Positions 44,076 through 56,315 of a DNA stretch of 64,000 nt are shown piece by piece. Source of the DNA: Ornithodoros turicata (Eukaryota > Arthropoda > Arachnida > Ixodida > Argasidae); assembly GCF_037126465.1 (NCBI RefSeq), contig NW_026999355.1, forward strand, positions 682,001 to 746,000, read 5' to 3'. The notes beneath the pieces are model-generated. The model was not told where the DNA came from. It made no database searches and saw only the letters and a program-made list of their open reading frames with translations. Both the position numbers and the translations under genes were made by a program. Every line of letters begins with the position of its first letter. Position 1 is the stretch's first letter.

Positions 44076-44513
44076 ACATAGGGCACAAGTTGCGAAGAAA
44101 GACGCGCTACTGTTTCTTACTGTGTGGCTGGAAAATTGCTACGTTTGCTGAGTTATACAGCCTTATGCCATCAAATTGACCTAGGGCACATATTTACGTA
44201 GACTGTTGCATTCAGGAGACCATTCGCGAAGTTCAGTGACAATTGGCAGTCTTGGGGAGTAAATGTCGGAACTAAATGGCGGGTTAGTGGACTAAAATGG
44301 GGAGTAATTGCAGTCTAGGGGAGTAGAAGCTGCACTTACTCCCCGTTTTACTCCTTTTTTTTTTAGAGTGTATAGCGTCTAATTTGTTGCGCCTTATTTT
44401 TCAGCAAGACTGATTAAGCTCTCAAGCAATCTCAGGGTATTCTGCCACTTATCCTGTCTTAACTACTTTGGCGCAACTTAATCCTAGTTATCCTTGCGCC
44501 AGATAAATCCAAA

Positions 44514-44750
44514 TCACTCACACTTATTCTCCCGATCACTATACATTTGCAAGTCACACCATGTCAGCTGGGTTTCCACCCCTGCCTCGGTGGAATAGCA
44601 ACAGTTAAATGAAACTATTGTACTGACCAAGAGTACTTTGTTTGGGTATTCATTATGGGAGTAGCAGAATTCGTCAGGTGACAATTTCAATTTCTTCCCT
44701 TTTTCCATTTCAAACTCAAGCTCAACTTTCTTCCCTTTTATCACGGGCAC
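44514..44750 (-). other. Unassigned open frame (78 codons)
   Basis: A lysine/glutamate-rich frame (PVIKGKKVELEFEMEKGKK and LSPDEFCYSHNEYPNKVLL) looks more protein-like than its surroundings. There is no recognised domain, no clear splice sites and no partner exons, so it could be a gene or transposon fragment. Confidence 0.25.
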
Positions 44751-45193
44751 AATCCGACCAGTGTCTTCTTTTCTTGGGTGTTCCTGTTCGACGTTCGGCC
44801 CCGAATCCTCTTATCTGGTACCCAATTAGAGGGGATAAGCAGTCGTTTGAACCCGACCGCGGTGGGTCAGATAAGATATTAGAGTATCTTTCGCTCGCGG
44901 TCCGTAGGATTTCCTAAATCACCAATTCAGAGGAAGAAGTTTCCCGTGAAGCTACGCTTGGAGCTAGCCGGGGTGAGTGATGCATTTTCTTCCCGATCGA
45001 AGCGTTTCGCAGAGGAGTGGAACGTGTAAGAAGTGCGTAGCATCGTCAACAACAACAACTTTATTTCAGGATGATGGGTGGGTAGCATCGTCGGTGCTTC
45101 TATAGTCGTCAAAATAACCAATTTTAATGATTTCTACGATTTTGTCGGGGATTTTTTGATAGAACGGAGGAAAGAAATTGCGAATACCTGGTA

Positions 45194-45445
45194 CACCCTT
45201 AAAACAAAACTTGAGAGCATAGCACTCTCCTAGCAAACCATCATCCCGGGTGACATCATTCTCTCCCCTGATTTCTTGAAAACGGGAGGCGAACGCCATT
45301 TTTGTGACAATCATGACTGCACACGTGTCACAGCTAGAATAGGTGTACGCCTCCCACTTTCAACAAATCAGGGGAAACAACGATGTCATTTGGGATGTCG
45401 GTTGGCTAGGAGCGTGCTATGCGGTGAAGTTCTGTTTTAAGAGTG
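45194..45445. mobile_element. TA-flanked palindromic MITE
   Basis: Ends CACCCTTAAAACAAAACTTG and the complement of CACTCTTAAAACAGAACTTC, with TA at 45192-45193 and 45446-45447. The arms share CATAGCACNCTCCTAGCAAACC. Confidence 0.8.
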
Positions 45446-46312
45446 TAGAAACTTGCAGGATAACTTGTAACACATAAAATGACGAGCGCAAGACTGCAGC
45501 ATGCTTGCAAGAGCACTGCATTCGTCCAACCGGTATGTACCGTTCCAAAACCTCGCCGCTCCGCGGCCCATAAAAATATAGACAACACCCCCACGCACAC
45601 ACACACGGTTTCCCTCGCCGCGACGCCGGACGTCTTCGGATCTCAGCGCATGAACGTTAGCCAAAAACGATCATGCACTGATATTTTATTAGCGCTACAT
45701 TCAGTGCTCTCTGAGCCCAAAAGTCGTTCACAACGGCATGCTGCACAACTGCACGTTTCGCTCACCGACAACGCACGCGAAACGGTTTCCTTAGCTTTTT
45801 GACGTCCGCTCTAATCCGAGAAGACGCCACAGCGCGGTGCACCGTTAAGTCGGCGTAAGGTCGGCGTGAAAGCAGGCGTGAAAGCGAGGCTGTGTGATGC
45901 ATGGAATGGAAAGCGTCGCGTACCTCGCATGAAAGCGCATCTATGAGAAACCTCCAGGTCTGGTGCCACGGGGTGCCTGGTAACGCAGGATAGCGGACAC
46001 GGCGTGTCATTTTTTTTTTAAATTTAGAGATCAGTGCGGCCCATAATTTGGGTCACTGCAGTACCCAAAAACGTCAGTCACGGCAGTGGCAGTCAGTATG
46101 GCGGCCAGTGAAGGACGACGACGCGCCACTACTACCGCGCTCTATGGCACGAGCTGTAGTTCTATCTGCTGCGTCCTGGAGTTGAAGCCACGAGCTGAGA
46201 AGCTCCCCAGCATATCCAGCTCTCCGGGACATTCCATCATCGCCGATAAGGACTCTAAGCAGACGAACACCTTCAAAAAAGCACCCTCTCGTTGGTCGTT
46301 ACTCTTATAGGC

Positions 46313-46580
46313 TGTCCAGTAGACCGGGAGGGTGTCAGATTGAATACCTCCGTACCTCCGTCTGTGCTGTCTGAGGATTTCCATGGGTTTTCCAGCAGAC
46401 ATTCCTGACTAGTATCGGCACAGTTTCCAGTCGGCTGGCGTTGAAGTCGGCCCAAGACGTATACTAAACCCCGTCCTCTTCTCGTCCCTGCTGTCATCTT
46501 TCCATCTGTCCACGACTATACGCTGTTCATAGCCACATTTGGTTCGAGGCGTTAACAAAAAGAAAAAAAGAAAAAAAAAA
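46313..46580 (+). mobile_element. Ruka-like SINE, diverged
   Basis: Contains TGTGCTGTCTGAGGATTTCC, AGTCGGCCCAAGACGTATAC and a poly-A-rich tail (46553-46580). The tRNA-like head is poorly preserved. Confidence 0.7.
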
Positions 46581-46758
46581 CTAGAAAAGATCACGGCTTT
46601 CCGGAACGGCTGTCGTACAAGATGCGGACAAAGATGAAGATGAAGTTGACGCGGACCAGAGCCGAAAATTAAAAGGGAGCCTGCCTATACCTACCTATAC
46701 CTGAAGCTTCACCCACAGTTTTTAAGCTGTCTGACCAACGACGTCTTGAAATACGGGG

Positions 46759-47061
46759 GCCAGCGGCATGGCCGAGCGGGTTAAGGCGTCCCGCTCATTG
46801 GTGGTAGCCAAGGCCGTGCTGAAGACTGGGAGGTGGTGGGTTCGAATCCTACCACTGGCTGTGCTGTCTGAGATTTTCCCTGGGTTTTCCGAAGACTTCC
46901 CAGACGAATGTCGGCGTAGTTCCCCCTGAAGTCGTCCCAGGACGTACGCATACTAAACCCCCTGTGCCTCACTTCCTTCCAACTGTCCTCTCTCCATCTG
47001 ACCACATGTGTGCGCCGCACATTGCCACAGTTGCTTCGCGGCGCTAACACGAAATTAAAAA
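46759..47061 (+). mobile_element. Complete Ruka-like tRNA-derived SINE
   Basis: The tRNA head has an A box (TGGCCGAGCGGGTTAAGG, about 46769-46786), a B box GGTTCGAATCC (46839-46849) and paired acceptor ends GCCAG/CTGGC. The head is of the serine/leucine type with a long variable arm. A body of about 200 bp ends in an A-rich tail. A perfect 10-bp duplication AAATACGGGG flanks it (46749-46758 and 47062-47071). Four diverged relatives lie in this window. Confidence 0.9.
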
Positions 47062-47359
47062 AAATACGGGGCATTATCGATCAGAATGTCCCTCTCTATC
47101 TGTCCCCTTATCCTACATGTGCGGCGCCATTTTGGGTGGCAAGTGGATTGGGTTAGATCGAAATAGATAATTCTTGCGATTCGCAAGACTAGTGGATTTC
47201 TGTGCCAATTTGATGCCGCGAAGGCGCAAGGCACTTCGGTATTTTATGGCGGTATTACCATAGGTATTTGCCATATCTGCCATCCATTGTTGTTCCGCTG
47301 CCGGCAGAACCACCTGCTTGTACACGTCCGGCAGTCGGTAGGACTTTTTTTTTACATTA

Positions 47360-47895
47360 AATAACGTGAACGGAGGCTACCCCAGCTACTGTACATATTA
47401 ACCTCCCATGAACCTTCCTTCTCACTTCCTTCAGTTTCTCGCCTGTTCTGCAACATTCTCTCACCTAGAGTCACTAAATAAGCTACGCTCTCAGTGACTC
47501 TACTCTCACCCAGACTGAGCCTTTGAAAATGAAGTTTTTGTTATAATAACATAGTCTTCGAATATTACGTGTATTCCCTTCACGGCATCAAGCAATTATT
47601 GTATTGCACTGTGCCCGTGTTTTGCTCTTTTGAGTCACCTATGTTGTTTTGTACTGTATTTCTCCTGACATGATCTTCCTATCTTCCTATGAAGTTCCTA
47701 TCTTCTTAATTTTTATTTTTGCTGTGCCTCATACCTGTTTTGCTGTCGTTTAGGTTACCTTGTCCTTCTGTTGCTCCGTTACCATCTTATTATATAATTT
47801 TATGCTGTGTATTGTACATACTTTTTCTGTATATCTACCTCAGATAGTGCGCCAACACAAAGGCCCTGGGCCGTTCTTGGGCACTGAATAAAACA
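47360..47895 (+). repeat. Possible LINE 3' UTR tail
   Basis: A T/C-rich stretch ends with GCCAACACAAAGGCCCTGGG, GGGCACTGAATAAA, reminiscent of non-LTR retrotransposon tails. No open frame upstream supports it. Confidence 0.3.
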
Positions 47896-47899
47896 TTCC

Positions 47900-50727
47900 T
47901 AAATGAGTTGGTATCAAAGCAGCAGGATGCCTGATCCATAAAATTACGTTAAATCTTGACGACCGAAGACATCGAAGTCAGACGGCTGCCGCAGTTCTTG
48001 CGACACGTGTAGGACCTCCTGGGTGGCCTTGAGCCCCTAAGGGAAAGAGGAGCATATTACGATGGGGAAAGAGTTTGTTGGGTGACAAGCTGTCGCATTT
48101 GTACCAGGACTGTAGGGTGAGCTACAGACTGCTGCAGGTTTGACAGGCGACGTTTTACTCAGTTGCGTCGTACTGCAGTCGCAATTGGTACTAATGACAT
48201 AGGGTGAAGTGGGGCTACTTGAAGACGGTGGCAAGTTGAGGGTTTTTTTCGCGTGGTATTTTCTTAGCAATAATTGTTTCTCGTCTGTGACACCAGGGTG
48301 AGCACAGTGGTTATCTGGGCTATGAAGTAACATGTTGACGTTCTGCCGTGGCTTTTTAGAAAGACGTCAGACACTGTTTTGCAGATGTGGTCGAGGTAAG
48401 AGGGGCCTTTTTTTTTTGTCCCTTCTGTAACTTTTGCGAGCATTGTCTTCCAATTTGCTCGCTTCTGCTCCTCGGCTAATAAAATATGACCTCGCCGGTA
48501 TGATGCCGTGTCACTGCCCTGTGTTTCCATGTGCATTACTCGTGGCTGGTCGTTTCGGCTGGCCCAAACAAAAGACAAAATTGAAACTCGGCATTAATTT
48601 TTTGATATCCTCAACTTATCCATAGGGTGGGGTAAGTTGATAAAAAAAAGTAGCCTGTCACTTTTGGCTCGTATGAAATAAATATCTGGTTCAGCACCAG
48701 AGTAATTTGTGGATCATTTCTCAAAGGTTCGGGGATTCACTTAACGACATATGGTACAGTTTAGGCGATTATTCTGACTTCTATTAACAAAATAGTTCAA
48801 CTGTTTTCAACATAGACCGCCTTACCCTATTCATGCCAGTGTCTTTTACCCCACATGAACCACCACACAACTGTTGCATACTTTCGAGAAATGGGTAGGT
48901 GTTTCTGAAGGTGCGGTGATCGAGATAGGCGTCTGGTGTCTCGCTGTTCCTGGTGGTCTACTCACGTATACGGATAGTACTTGGTGACCTCGACTATATT
49001 GGATGCGTCAGCGCATACGTCAGCGCATAGGGTTTATTCACACGCCGTGAAGCGCAGGAGACCGCCACTGTCGCTAGCATGCAGATGTGCAATTCGGCCT
49101 CCATACTGTTGGTCCCATCCAAGCCGTTACCCATATCGTAGCCGCCGTATATTTGGTGTTTCAAAGTTATTGTGCTGCGTGACTTGTAGCATATCCAAGC
49201 AATTTCCATGTTTCTGACGTTAATAGTCATCCAAAGAGCATATAGCAGCGAACGAAGGCGGGAACATAACTTTGAGGGACTGCGGCGAGGTGACGTCAGT
49301 GAATAAACCATATGGATGCATGTAACAGGTACCATTCCATTCTGACGGAAGAAGCTGCGAGGAGAACTTGAACCGTTCCTTCTTCGTCGTGAGTGCCGCG
49401 AAAATTGGTGACGACATTGTCCTCAGGCAATATACAGCATCCCGCATCGCTCCAACTTCACCCCTTTGCATGGTGCCGTTCGCACCTGTCCGTTGTGCGG
49501 TCCACGGACCTCCAGCTGAAGATGATACGGACTGTATACCAGGCGAAGCCACACAAAGATCGTTCACAGTGCGCGACAGCACGCGAAATAAAAGTCAGTA
49601 TTCGTCAGTCGCATCTGTTGTCCAGTTCCTGGCTGCGAATACCCCATAACGCTACGTAAAATAAAGATAGCGGTGGCTGCAGCCCCCCCCCCCCCCACGC
49701 ACACACACATACAGTCCCAGCCGAGACGTAGATCTACGGACACGTCATCCATTATGATTGAATTCATTTCGACTTGTTTTCTAGCTGTAACTCCCAACGT
49801 CGATGGTCGTGGTGATGTAATGTCGCTGTTTTCGTTCTTTGTCTATAAAGTCCAGAACATTATGCAGCAGTGAGTGGTATCTTTTTACATTCCTTATTGT
49901 CTGCTCTTCCCTGTAGGACACGTTTTCTTCGATTTTTATTGCGTTTCTTTCGTCTCATATATGCAGACATTATCAGAAAATTCACCCTTCGGCGCAGTAC
50001 TTGCTGTATAATTTTCCAGTGCGAAATTAGTTTGTGTCTCATTTCTCTTGTTGCGACACGCGGCGATTGTTGGGCGACTGACGACATTCGTGCTATCAAA
50101 TGCGCAAAATACGCCCTTCACCATTGCCGGTGACCCGTACATTATAATATGAAAATTTCAACTGTTATCTATTACAACGCCACCTCACTCATTGCGATAC
50201 CTTGAATTGTTTTGAAGCGGCGGTGATGCGGCCTCCTCGCTGACGACACCTCGTACGTACCGCAAAAAAAAAAAAGACGTGGTTCTACGTCAAAAGGAAA
50301 CGCAGCAAACTTCCGGAAGGACGGTCAGGGTTACGGGAGCGCGGGGCCTCAGAGGCACATGCTCAACGCGGGGCTTTCCTGCTGCGAGCCATATTCATGG
50401 ATACTATATTGCTCATGGCAACGATGTGGACCGAAAATACTCGGCAGAATAAAACTGCAGTACAAGGAAACACTGCAAGGCCTTTCGATCTTGGTGCATT
50501 TGCACGCGTTCCACCCATTGCACAGTTGTCGTAGAGCAATTTACTGTATGCCGGGTGACGAATGCTAGACTTAATACAATGCCCCTGCTCCTACTCCCCT
50601 AGCGGTCCTGTTTGCACTTCACATACCTAGAGCTACTACACATAACGATAATTTGAATTGCCGGATAATCGAAGATAATCTTAATTGCAAGCATACATAA
50701 TCTTATTGAATGCTTGTCCCACTACAG
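47900..50727. other. Intergenic, nothing assigned
   Basis: Several open frames of 60-120 codons (for example 49220-49582 minus) but none recognisable. A C-run/CA microsatellite lies at about 49683-49711. The block 50150-50300 resembles 32400-32560. Confidence 0.35.
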
Positions 50728-50805
50728 GTCTGTCTGCTCACCAGGGGATCTGCGATTCTTCCAAGCGACCTATGACGGTGTTGTGTTGCCGACATTGAAA
50801 GTGAC

Positions 50806-53800
50806 ATGAAGAGATTACGAGAGAACAGTGATCATGATGATCGTGAAGTCTCACTTCCTAACAATCCAACCTCGACTGAGCAGCTCGCGTCCTCATCTGC
50901 AGGTGTTTCTTTGAACACTGAAGTCGAGGAACCGGACGTTCCAGAAAGCATCCCAGTAGTCACTTCCGAGGACGCTCCGCAAGACGTACCCAACTCGAGC
51001 CTGTTTTCGAAAGTATTTCATTACATTTATCTGGCCCGTCTAGAAGTCTTCCTCGTGCTGTACATCTTCAGCCGCTCCCTGACGGCCACGTCTATACAAG
51101 ATCTCCTGCTCCACAAGGCGTGCCTCAATAACCTGCAATGGAATTCTTCCATATGCGACCACCTGGACCAGTATCCGCCCATCAAAGATGAAGCCGAGAA
51201 AATCGCCAGCAACTACAGCATGCTGAGATCTGTAATATCCTTAGCTCCTTCCGCGGCAATATCTATCGTTATCGGTCCCTGGTGCGACAGGTACGGGTAC
51301 AAGACTCCTCTCCTGATTAGCAACATCGGTTATGTAGTTAGTACGACGCTCGTTCTTGTAACGGCCTACAGCATGTCGCTTCCTTTATACTATGACCTCT
51401 TGGCTGCGATTCCCGATGGCGTACTTGGAGGAATGATCTCTGTCTTCATGGCAGTGTACAGTGAAGCCACTCTTTCTACTAAAGGAAGTCAAAGACGTAT
51501 CAAATTTTTCCTCCTGGATCTGGGACTCGCGGCCGCGTATCCTTTGGGAAACCTGATTGGCGGTCAAGTCTACGGTCATTTCGGGATCCGTGTCATATTG
51601 CGGGTTTCAATCTGTGTGTCCCTTATTGCCGAACTTTGGGCTCTGGTGGTGTTTGATGTGCCCGTTCGAGCGAAGGAGCTAAAAGACAGTGTATGGACCA
51701 AGCTGCGACGCCTGTTCAAAGTCCAAAATTTAACCGATGGTATTCGGGCTTGTTTGCGAGTTCGACCAGCTAGGGGAAGGACTCAGCTGTGGCTGCTCTT
51801 TGTATCACTCTGCTTCATGGTTATGGATATGGCAAGTAAGTGCAACACTGCAACAACAGCAGTTCAACTTTATCTCGATATCTGAATTCAAATTTCAATT
51901 TATCTCGAGATGATGAATGGGGAATTTCATCGCCAGTGGCGATACTCTACCTCATTACAACTGCAATGTCAACGTGGTAGCTCTGAGCAGCGACACTTTA
52001 GAACATGCACATTAAAGATAATATCCAGTGCATCCTGATAAGATCACGTCACATAACACTCTTCGCTCCGCCTTTGTAGCTGTTATTTGGTGTGCTGTGA
52101 CTAGGATAAAAGATGTGTACGTAAAATGTACATTACGGGAATGCAAGGAAACAAGAGAGATCCGGAGAGCCGCGCTGTCCTTGTTTCCTTGTGTTCTCAG
52201 CACCTCCAGGCCTTAGCCACACAGCAAAAGGCACGGAACTCGTAAGTTACCACAGTTAACAATTGAAACCGAACTTCCGAAGAGTTGTTGCTGTTCTTTT
52301 TTAAAAAGTGTCTAACGGCAATTAATAACTTGTCTCAAATGCGTTACGTTGTACTTCAATATCACGTGACGTCTGTCCGCGAATATGCCGCCTGATGTCT
52401 GGCCGGCTCTAACTTTGCCCTTCGCGAACGTTGAGGTACACCAGCTTTCAGTCCCTAAAAGCGTTCGAAATTAATTAGTGCGAAGAGTATTTACAACCTG
52501 ACTTATGTGTGTGTGATCACACCAAGTTGATGGTATTCTGAAACATTGTGGTTATATTGCACTTTACAGAACTTCCGTAGGCGTTTTGGTAGGCCCGCGC
52601 AAGAGCTCGTGGCAAATCACTGCCTAAGTGACGGATTTAACGCCTGTTACGGGATAACGACAATGTGAATAAGGCCCGGCGATATGGAGGGGGTGAGTGA
52701 GGCGACCGCCTTAGGCCCCGAGCTTGAGTAAGCCCCGCGCACGAAGCCCCCAACCAGGGATTACTTTTTTAAAAAAAATATCAAGTATGCACTTAATCGT
52801 GTGAAACAGGCCCCGCGATGTGCCTTTGCCTCAGGCCCCGCACACCCCTAGCACCGGCTGTGGCTGCACGAGCTGCAGGGTATAGGACTGCGGAGGTAAT
52901 TCCGATCACCTGAGGTTCTTGTGACGTGCGCCGGAAACAGTGGCGTAGCCAGACCTCCAACGTAAGGGTGGGGGGCTCGATACGAAAACTCACTTCCTCC
53001 CCCCCCCCCGATCCTGTGTGCGACAACACGCACACAGATCTGTGCACACTGCAAAGTACGGATGAAAAAAAAGGAAAGAAAGTAGCTGACTTGGACCTGC
53101 ACAATACGATTACATGTACAGGCTGTCATGACCAATGAGCCAATGAGGTGGTGTCACGAAGATTGGAAGTATTTTGAAAACTTTGAAAACTATGCAAGCT
53201 AGTGTGCTGCTTAAATAGACGCCATGAACTGCAAGAACTTTTGCGATCGTCACACTGGTCCCCTCTTCCCCATATATTATGTTCTCCTCGGATCTGCATG
53301 ATTTGCGTGGGTCGGTCCGTGACAGCTAGGTGGAGGGGCTTGGGTTCCTTCAAGGGTTCGGGCCATTACGAACCTGTATCATTTTCGTCAGACTCTGAGA
53401 AGTGCGACGAAGTTTCTTCAGAGTCACAGGTGTATACGCTAACAGCAACCTCCGTGTTGCACAGGTGCTCGCCGCGCATGACGAGCCTTGCTTCGCAGCC
53501 TTATCTACAATCTACAGGGTGAATTTAGCAAAGGTTACACATTTTGATAACGTCGTAAAAATAGAAGATGACGTTTCTAGCGCTTCAAACTTTACAGACT
53601 CATAGTCATTCGTCTCAAGCTTCAACCACATTTTTTTTCAAATGCTATCACTTTGTAGACAAAAGTTAGAAGCAAAGCAAATTCTCACCCCATGTATATT
53701 TCCTATGGCCTATACCGCCCACACACCACCATTTTTTTCCCTCTGTCTGCTTCTCGTTCACATCACCATGTATAGGTGGCGCTGCCTCGAAACCCTGCAT

Positions 53801-54957
53801 CTAGTCCATCTGGTTGTTCCATAGGTTCTGGTTTTGCTTCGTCTCCAGGCAGCGTCACCTATACGTGGTGATGTGAATGTGAAGCAGACAGAGGAAAAAA
53901 AAAAAAAAAAAGGCGGTTTGCGGACGGTATAGGCCATAGGAAATGCACGCCGGGTGAGAAATTGGTTTGCTTGCTGGCAAACAGTTTATAAACAGTGCGG
54001 TTGTCGTTTCTGCGCGACGTTTTGGAAGTATTTTTATCCTATAATCTCGCAGTAAAACGCGCAGTTCTGCACATAAGCCACAGTACTGTTGACGACTTCC
54101 AAAGATATGTGATGCCGACTGCGTGTTAAGACTCACTGAGCCGATGCGATGTACTTAAACTAAGGAAAAATGAGCTACCATGTTGCGGAAGAAGTATGGC
54201 ATAGTTTACGCTGGCAAAATACGTACATTATATTCATCTCTTGGCTTTATGACGACAGAAATATATATCGTTAGCGACAAAACGACATGCAAACAAAGTC
54301 ACGTGACCTCAAAATGACTGTTTCTATCACGTGCGACCAGGTCAAGGTGGCGGTTTTGCAGAAAGCACTCGCTTGGGGGTAGTTACAAAGATGGCGTATT
54401 TATGTCACCGGACGTCCTCCCAGTGTTGCTTGCAACACATCCTTCCAGTGGCGGCTCCGGGTGACCGCTCCTCGCATTTCAAAAACCATTTTCGTGACGT
54501 TTGCGCCGTTTTCAGACGAGATATTCCGTAACTGCGTTCGAAACATGTCAGTAACCATAATAGTAACAGAAGCCTGCAACCGATTTTCTTCCGAGGTCTC
54601 CCTTCCTCGGGGCTGCACACCACGCGACGAGTAAAGTAACAGAATGATGTTTTATCAATAGGAAACCGTCCCAGTTCTATTGCTAGCATCTCTTGACTAA
54701 CTTGTCTCATTTATTCGCAGCCATGAGCGTGTCCTACTATTATGTGCGGAAGATGTACTCCTGGAGCGTGCAAGAGTACACGGCCGTCAGCTCTATCTCG
54801 TCAGGCGTCACCTACATCTTCTATGCGCCCATCGTACTCCTTTTCTCACGGGTATTGAAGGTATCTGATTTGTGGATGGCAGCCACCGGAGTGTCCTTTG
54901 CAGTTGGTCAACTTGTCGTATGTGGTCTGGCGTACACGGAGTGGCTCTACTACCTCC
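50806..54957 (+). CDS. SLC46/PCFT-like MFS transporter, 5' exons only
   Basis: Exon 1 is 50806-51835 (1030 nt; donor GTAAGT at 51836) and exon 2 is 54721-54957 (237 nt; acceptor TTATTCGCAG, donor GTGAGT). The junction makes one threonine codon, keeping the frame, giving 422 codons so far. A likely 5' UTR exon start is the acceptor CCCACTACAG at 50727. The N-terminus is about 65 polar acidic residues, then VFHYIYLARLEVFLVLYIFS (membrane segment 1). A luminal loop follows with cysteines and an NSS sequon, then GPWCDRYGYKTPLL (the D-R-x-G-x-K motif after segment 2) and about five more segments. Exon 2 adds YYYVRKMYSWSVQEYTAVSS and two segments. Family members (proton-coupled folate transporter, SLC46A1/A3) move folates or other organic anions with protons across plasma or lysosomal membranes. 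The substrate here is unknown. The 3' exons are missing (gap or beyond the window). Confidence 0.85.
52862..52935 (-). mobile_element. Tick SINE core fragment, minus strand
   Basis: The complement has GCGCACGTCACAAGAACC, CAGGTGATCGGAATTACC and CCCTGC, matching the SINE core at 23255-23440. In intron 1 of the transporter gene; repeated at 59536-59609 after the gap. Confidence 0.6.
53675..53970. mobile_element. Palindromic MITE in transporter intron 1
   Basis: Arms of over 90 bp contain TTTCCTATGGCCTATACCG, CTCTGTCTGCTTC and CATCACCATGTATAGGTG with their complements at 53855-53945. Repeated after the gap at about 60340-60632. Confidence 0.75.
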
Positions 54958-55149
54958 GTGAGTATTGCATTGCTCGTCCTGGGCTCATGGAGCCCTATTT
55001 ACCGCCCATTATACCCTATCTTACCAGCACGGACGAACTGCTGTTTTGGGCTCTCTTGAGCAGTGCCAAGCACTTCAGCCACGGTCACATTAGATAAGAC
55101 ACAGGAAGCTCATGTTGCTATATGTACCTCATATTGTCTTGGTCCTATG

Positions 55150-55970
55150 CAGACTTGTACGTATCTTGAGTACGTACTCAAAATACAGTATTTTAAATAC
55201 TTTTTCCGGTATTTTGGTACTCAATACTTTTTTGCGACAAGTATTTTTAATGTATTTAAAATACTTTTTTCGGTAAAATACTTTATTCGGCTACTCAGTA
55301 CTCAAAATACTTTCCTTCCTCGTCAAGCCATATCCAGCACGCTTCCCGCCGTGCCGAGATTTTCAGCTCACTGGGATTTAACCCCATTTTTCTTCGTTTT
55401 CTTTTTTTCGGGAATTCGCGAATCTGTCATTTTTCCTCTTGTACAATAGGCTGGTCCCAAGCCTGGCCTTGCTTCTCAATAGCCAGCTTCGTCAGAAAAC
55501 CGTTCCTATTCATATTGCCAGGTGAATCACAAGGGGATTAGGTACAAGATAATCCCGGTATTTATTTCCTTGGTCATCAAAGCAATAAACACGTGTCAGA
55601 GGTTGAAAGACCCGAACCGACATACAGGAGGGATTACGAAGTTTTGGGTCAGAACATATCAACAAAGTTTACTTGGGTTCACCAAAGTTCACCAAACATT
55701 ACTTGACACCAAGACGTTGCAAATGAAAGATATGCATGGCTGATGAAGTTTATTCCTTTCATTTGTAAGGCCACGTTCAGAATATGCGTTTCACTTACTG
55801 CTAATACTAAAGTACTTTAAATAGTATCTTAAATACTTCTTAGAGTATTTAGTACTCTACTCAAATTACTTTAAGTTTTGAGTATTTTGTACTCTATTTT
55901 AAATACTGTTTCCGTAGAGTATTTAGTATCGTATTTTAAATACTTTTGCGCAGTATTTTGTACAAGTCTG
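55150..55970. mobile_element. Non-autonomous hAT element (821 bp)
   Basis: Ends CAGACTTGTACGTATCTTGA and the complement ending TACAAGTCTG, with a perfect 8-bp duplication GTCCTATG (55142-55149 and 55971-55978). Subterminal regions are packed with AAAATACTTT/GTATTTTAAATAC motifs. In intron 2 of the transporter gene. Confidence 0.92.
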
Positions 55971-56315
55971 GTCCTATGTTACCCTACCAGACATTTTCTT
56001 ATTGTGCGAATCAGCCTAATATTCAGCTCTCTAAATAACACTCATCTTGGTCAGTGGCGGCGTCTACGGGAGGGGGGGGGGCAATCCCCCCCCCCGTAGA
56101 CTCCTCCCAAGACGTCCTCCGAGGGGGCGTAAAAATGACTGCCGGATGGCTGGGAGCTCACGGTGTTTGGCGTCCCCCAAACCGATGACATCGTCTGTCG
56201 TCTGTGAAGCTCTGTTGCATTGTTCGACGGTCACAAGTATGGTCTTTGCAAGGCATATATATTAAGGCATATTAACGCATTGTGTACAAGCCTGTCCTTT
56301 CAACAGAATAGAATA

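Larger units (their letters stand above)
42483..44372. mobile_element. TA-flanked TIR element containing a second TIR element
   Basis: Outer ends TACACTCTAAGAAAAAAACA (42483) and the complement-like TTTTTTTTTTAGAGTGTA (to 44372) enclose GGGAGTAAATG-type motifs at both ends. Inside it, 42690-44075 is a second inverted-repeat element, and inside that is a SINE. No transposase frame. Confidence 0.6.

Noticed and set aside
46759..46856. A functional serine or leucine tRNA gene
   Set aside because: Box A, box B and acceptor pairing are present, but the sequence continues into a SINE body with an A-rich tail and a target duplication.
49220..49649. Overlapping open frames on both strands
   Set aside because: They mirror each other, resemble no known protein and lack introns or a promoter signal.
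52938..52953. CAGTGGCGTAGCCAGA as a hAT terminal repeat
   Set aside because: The motif fits, and a similar complement is at about 19206-19230, but no paired end or 8-bp duplication was found for either.
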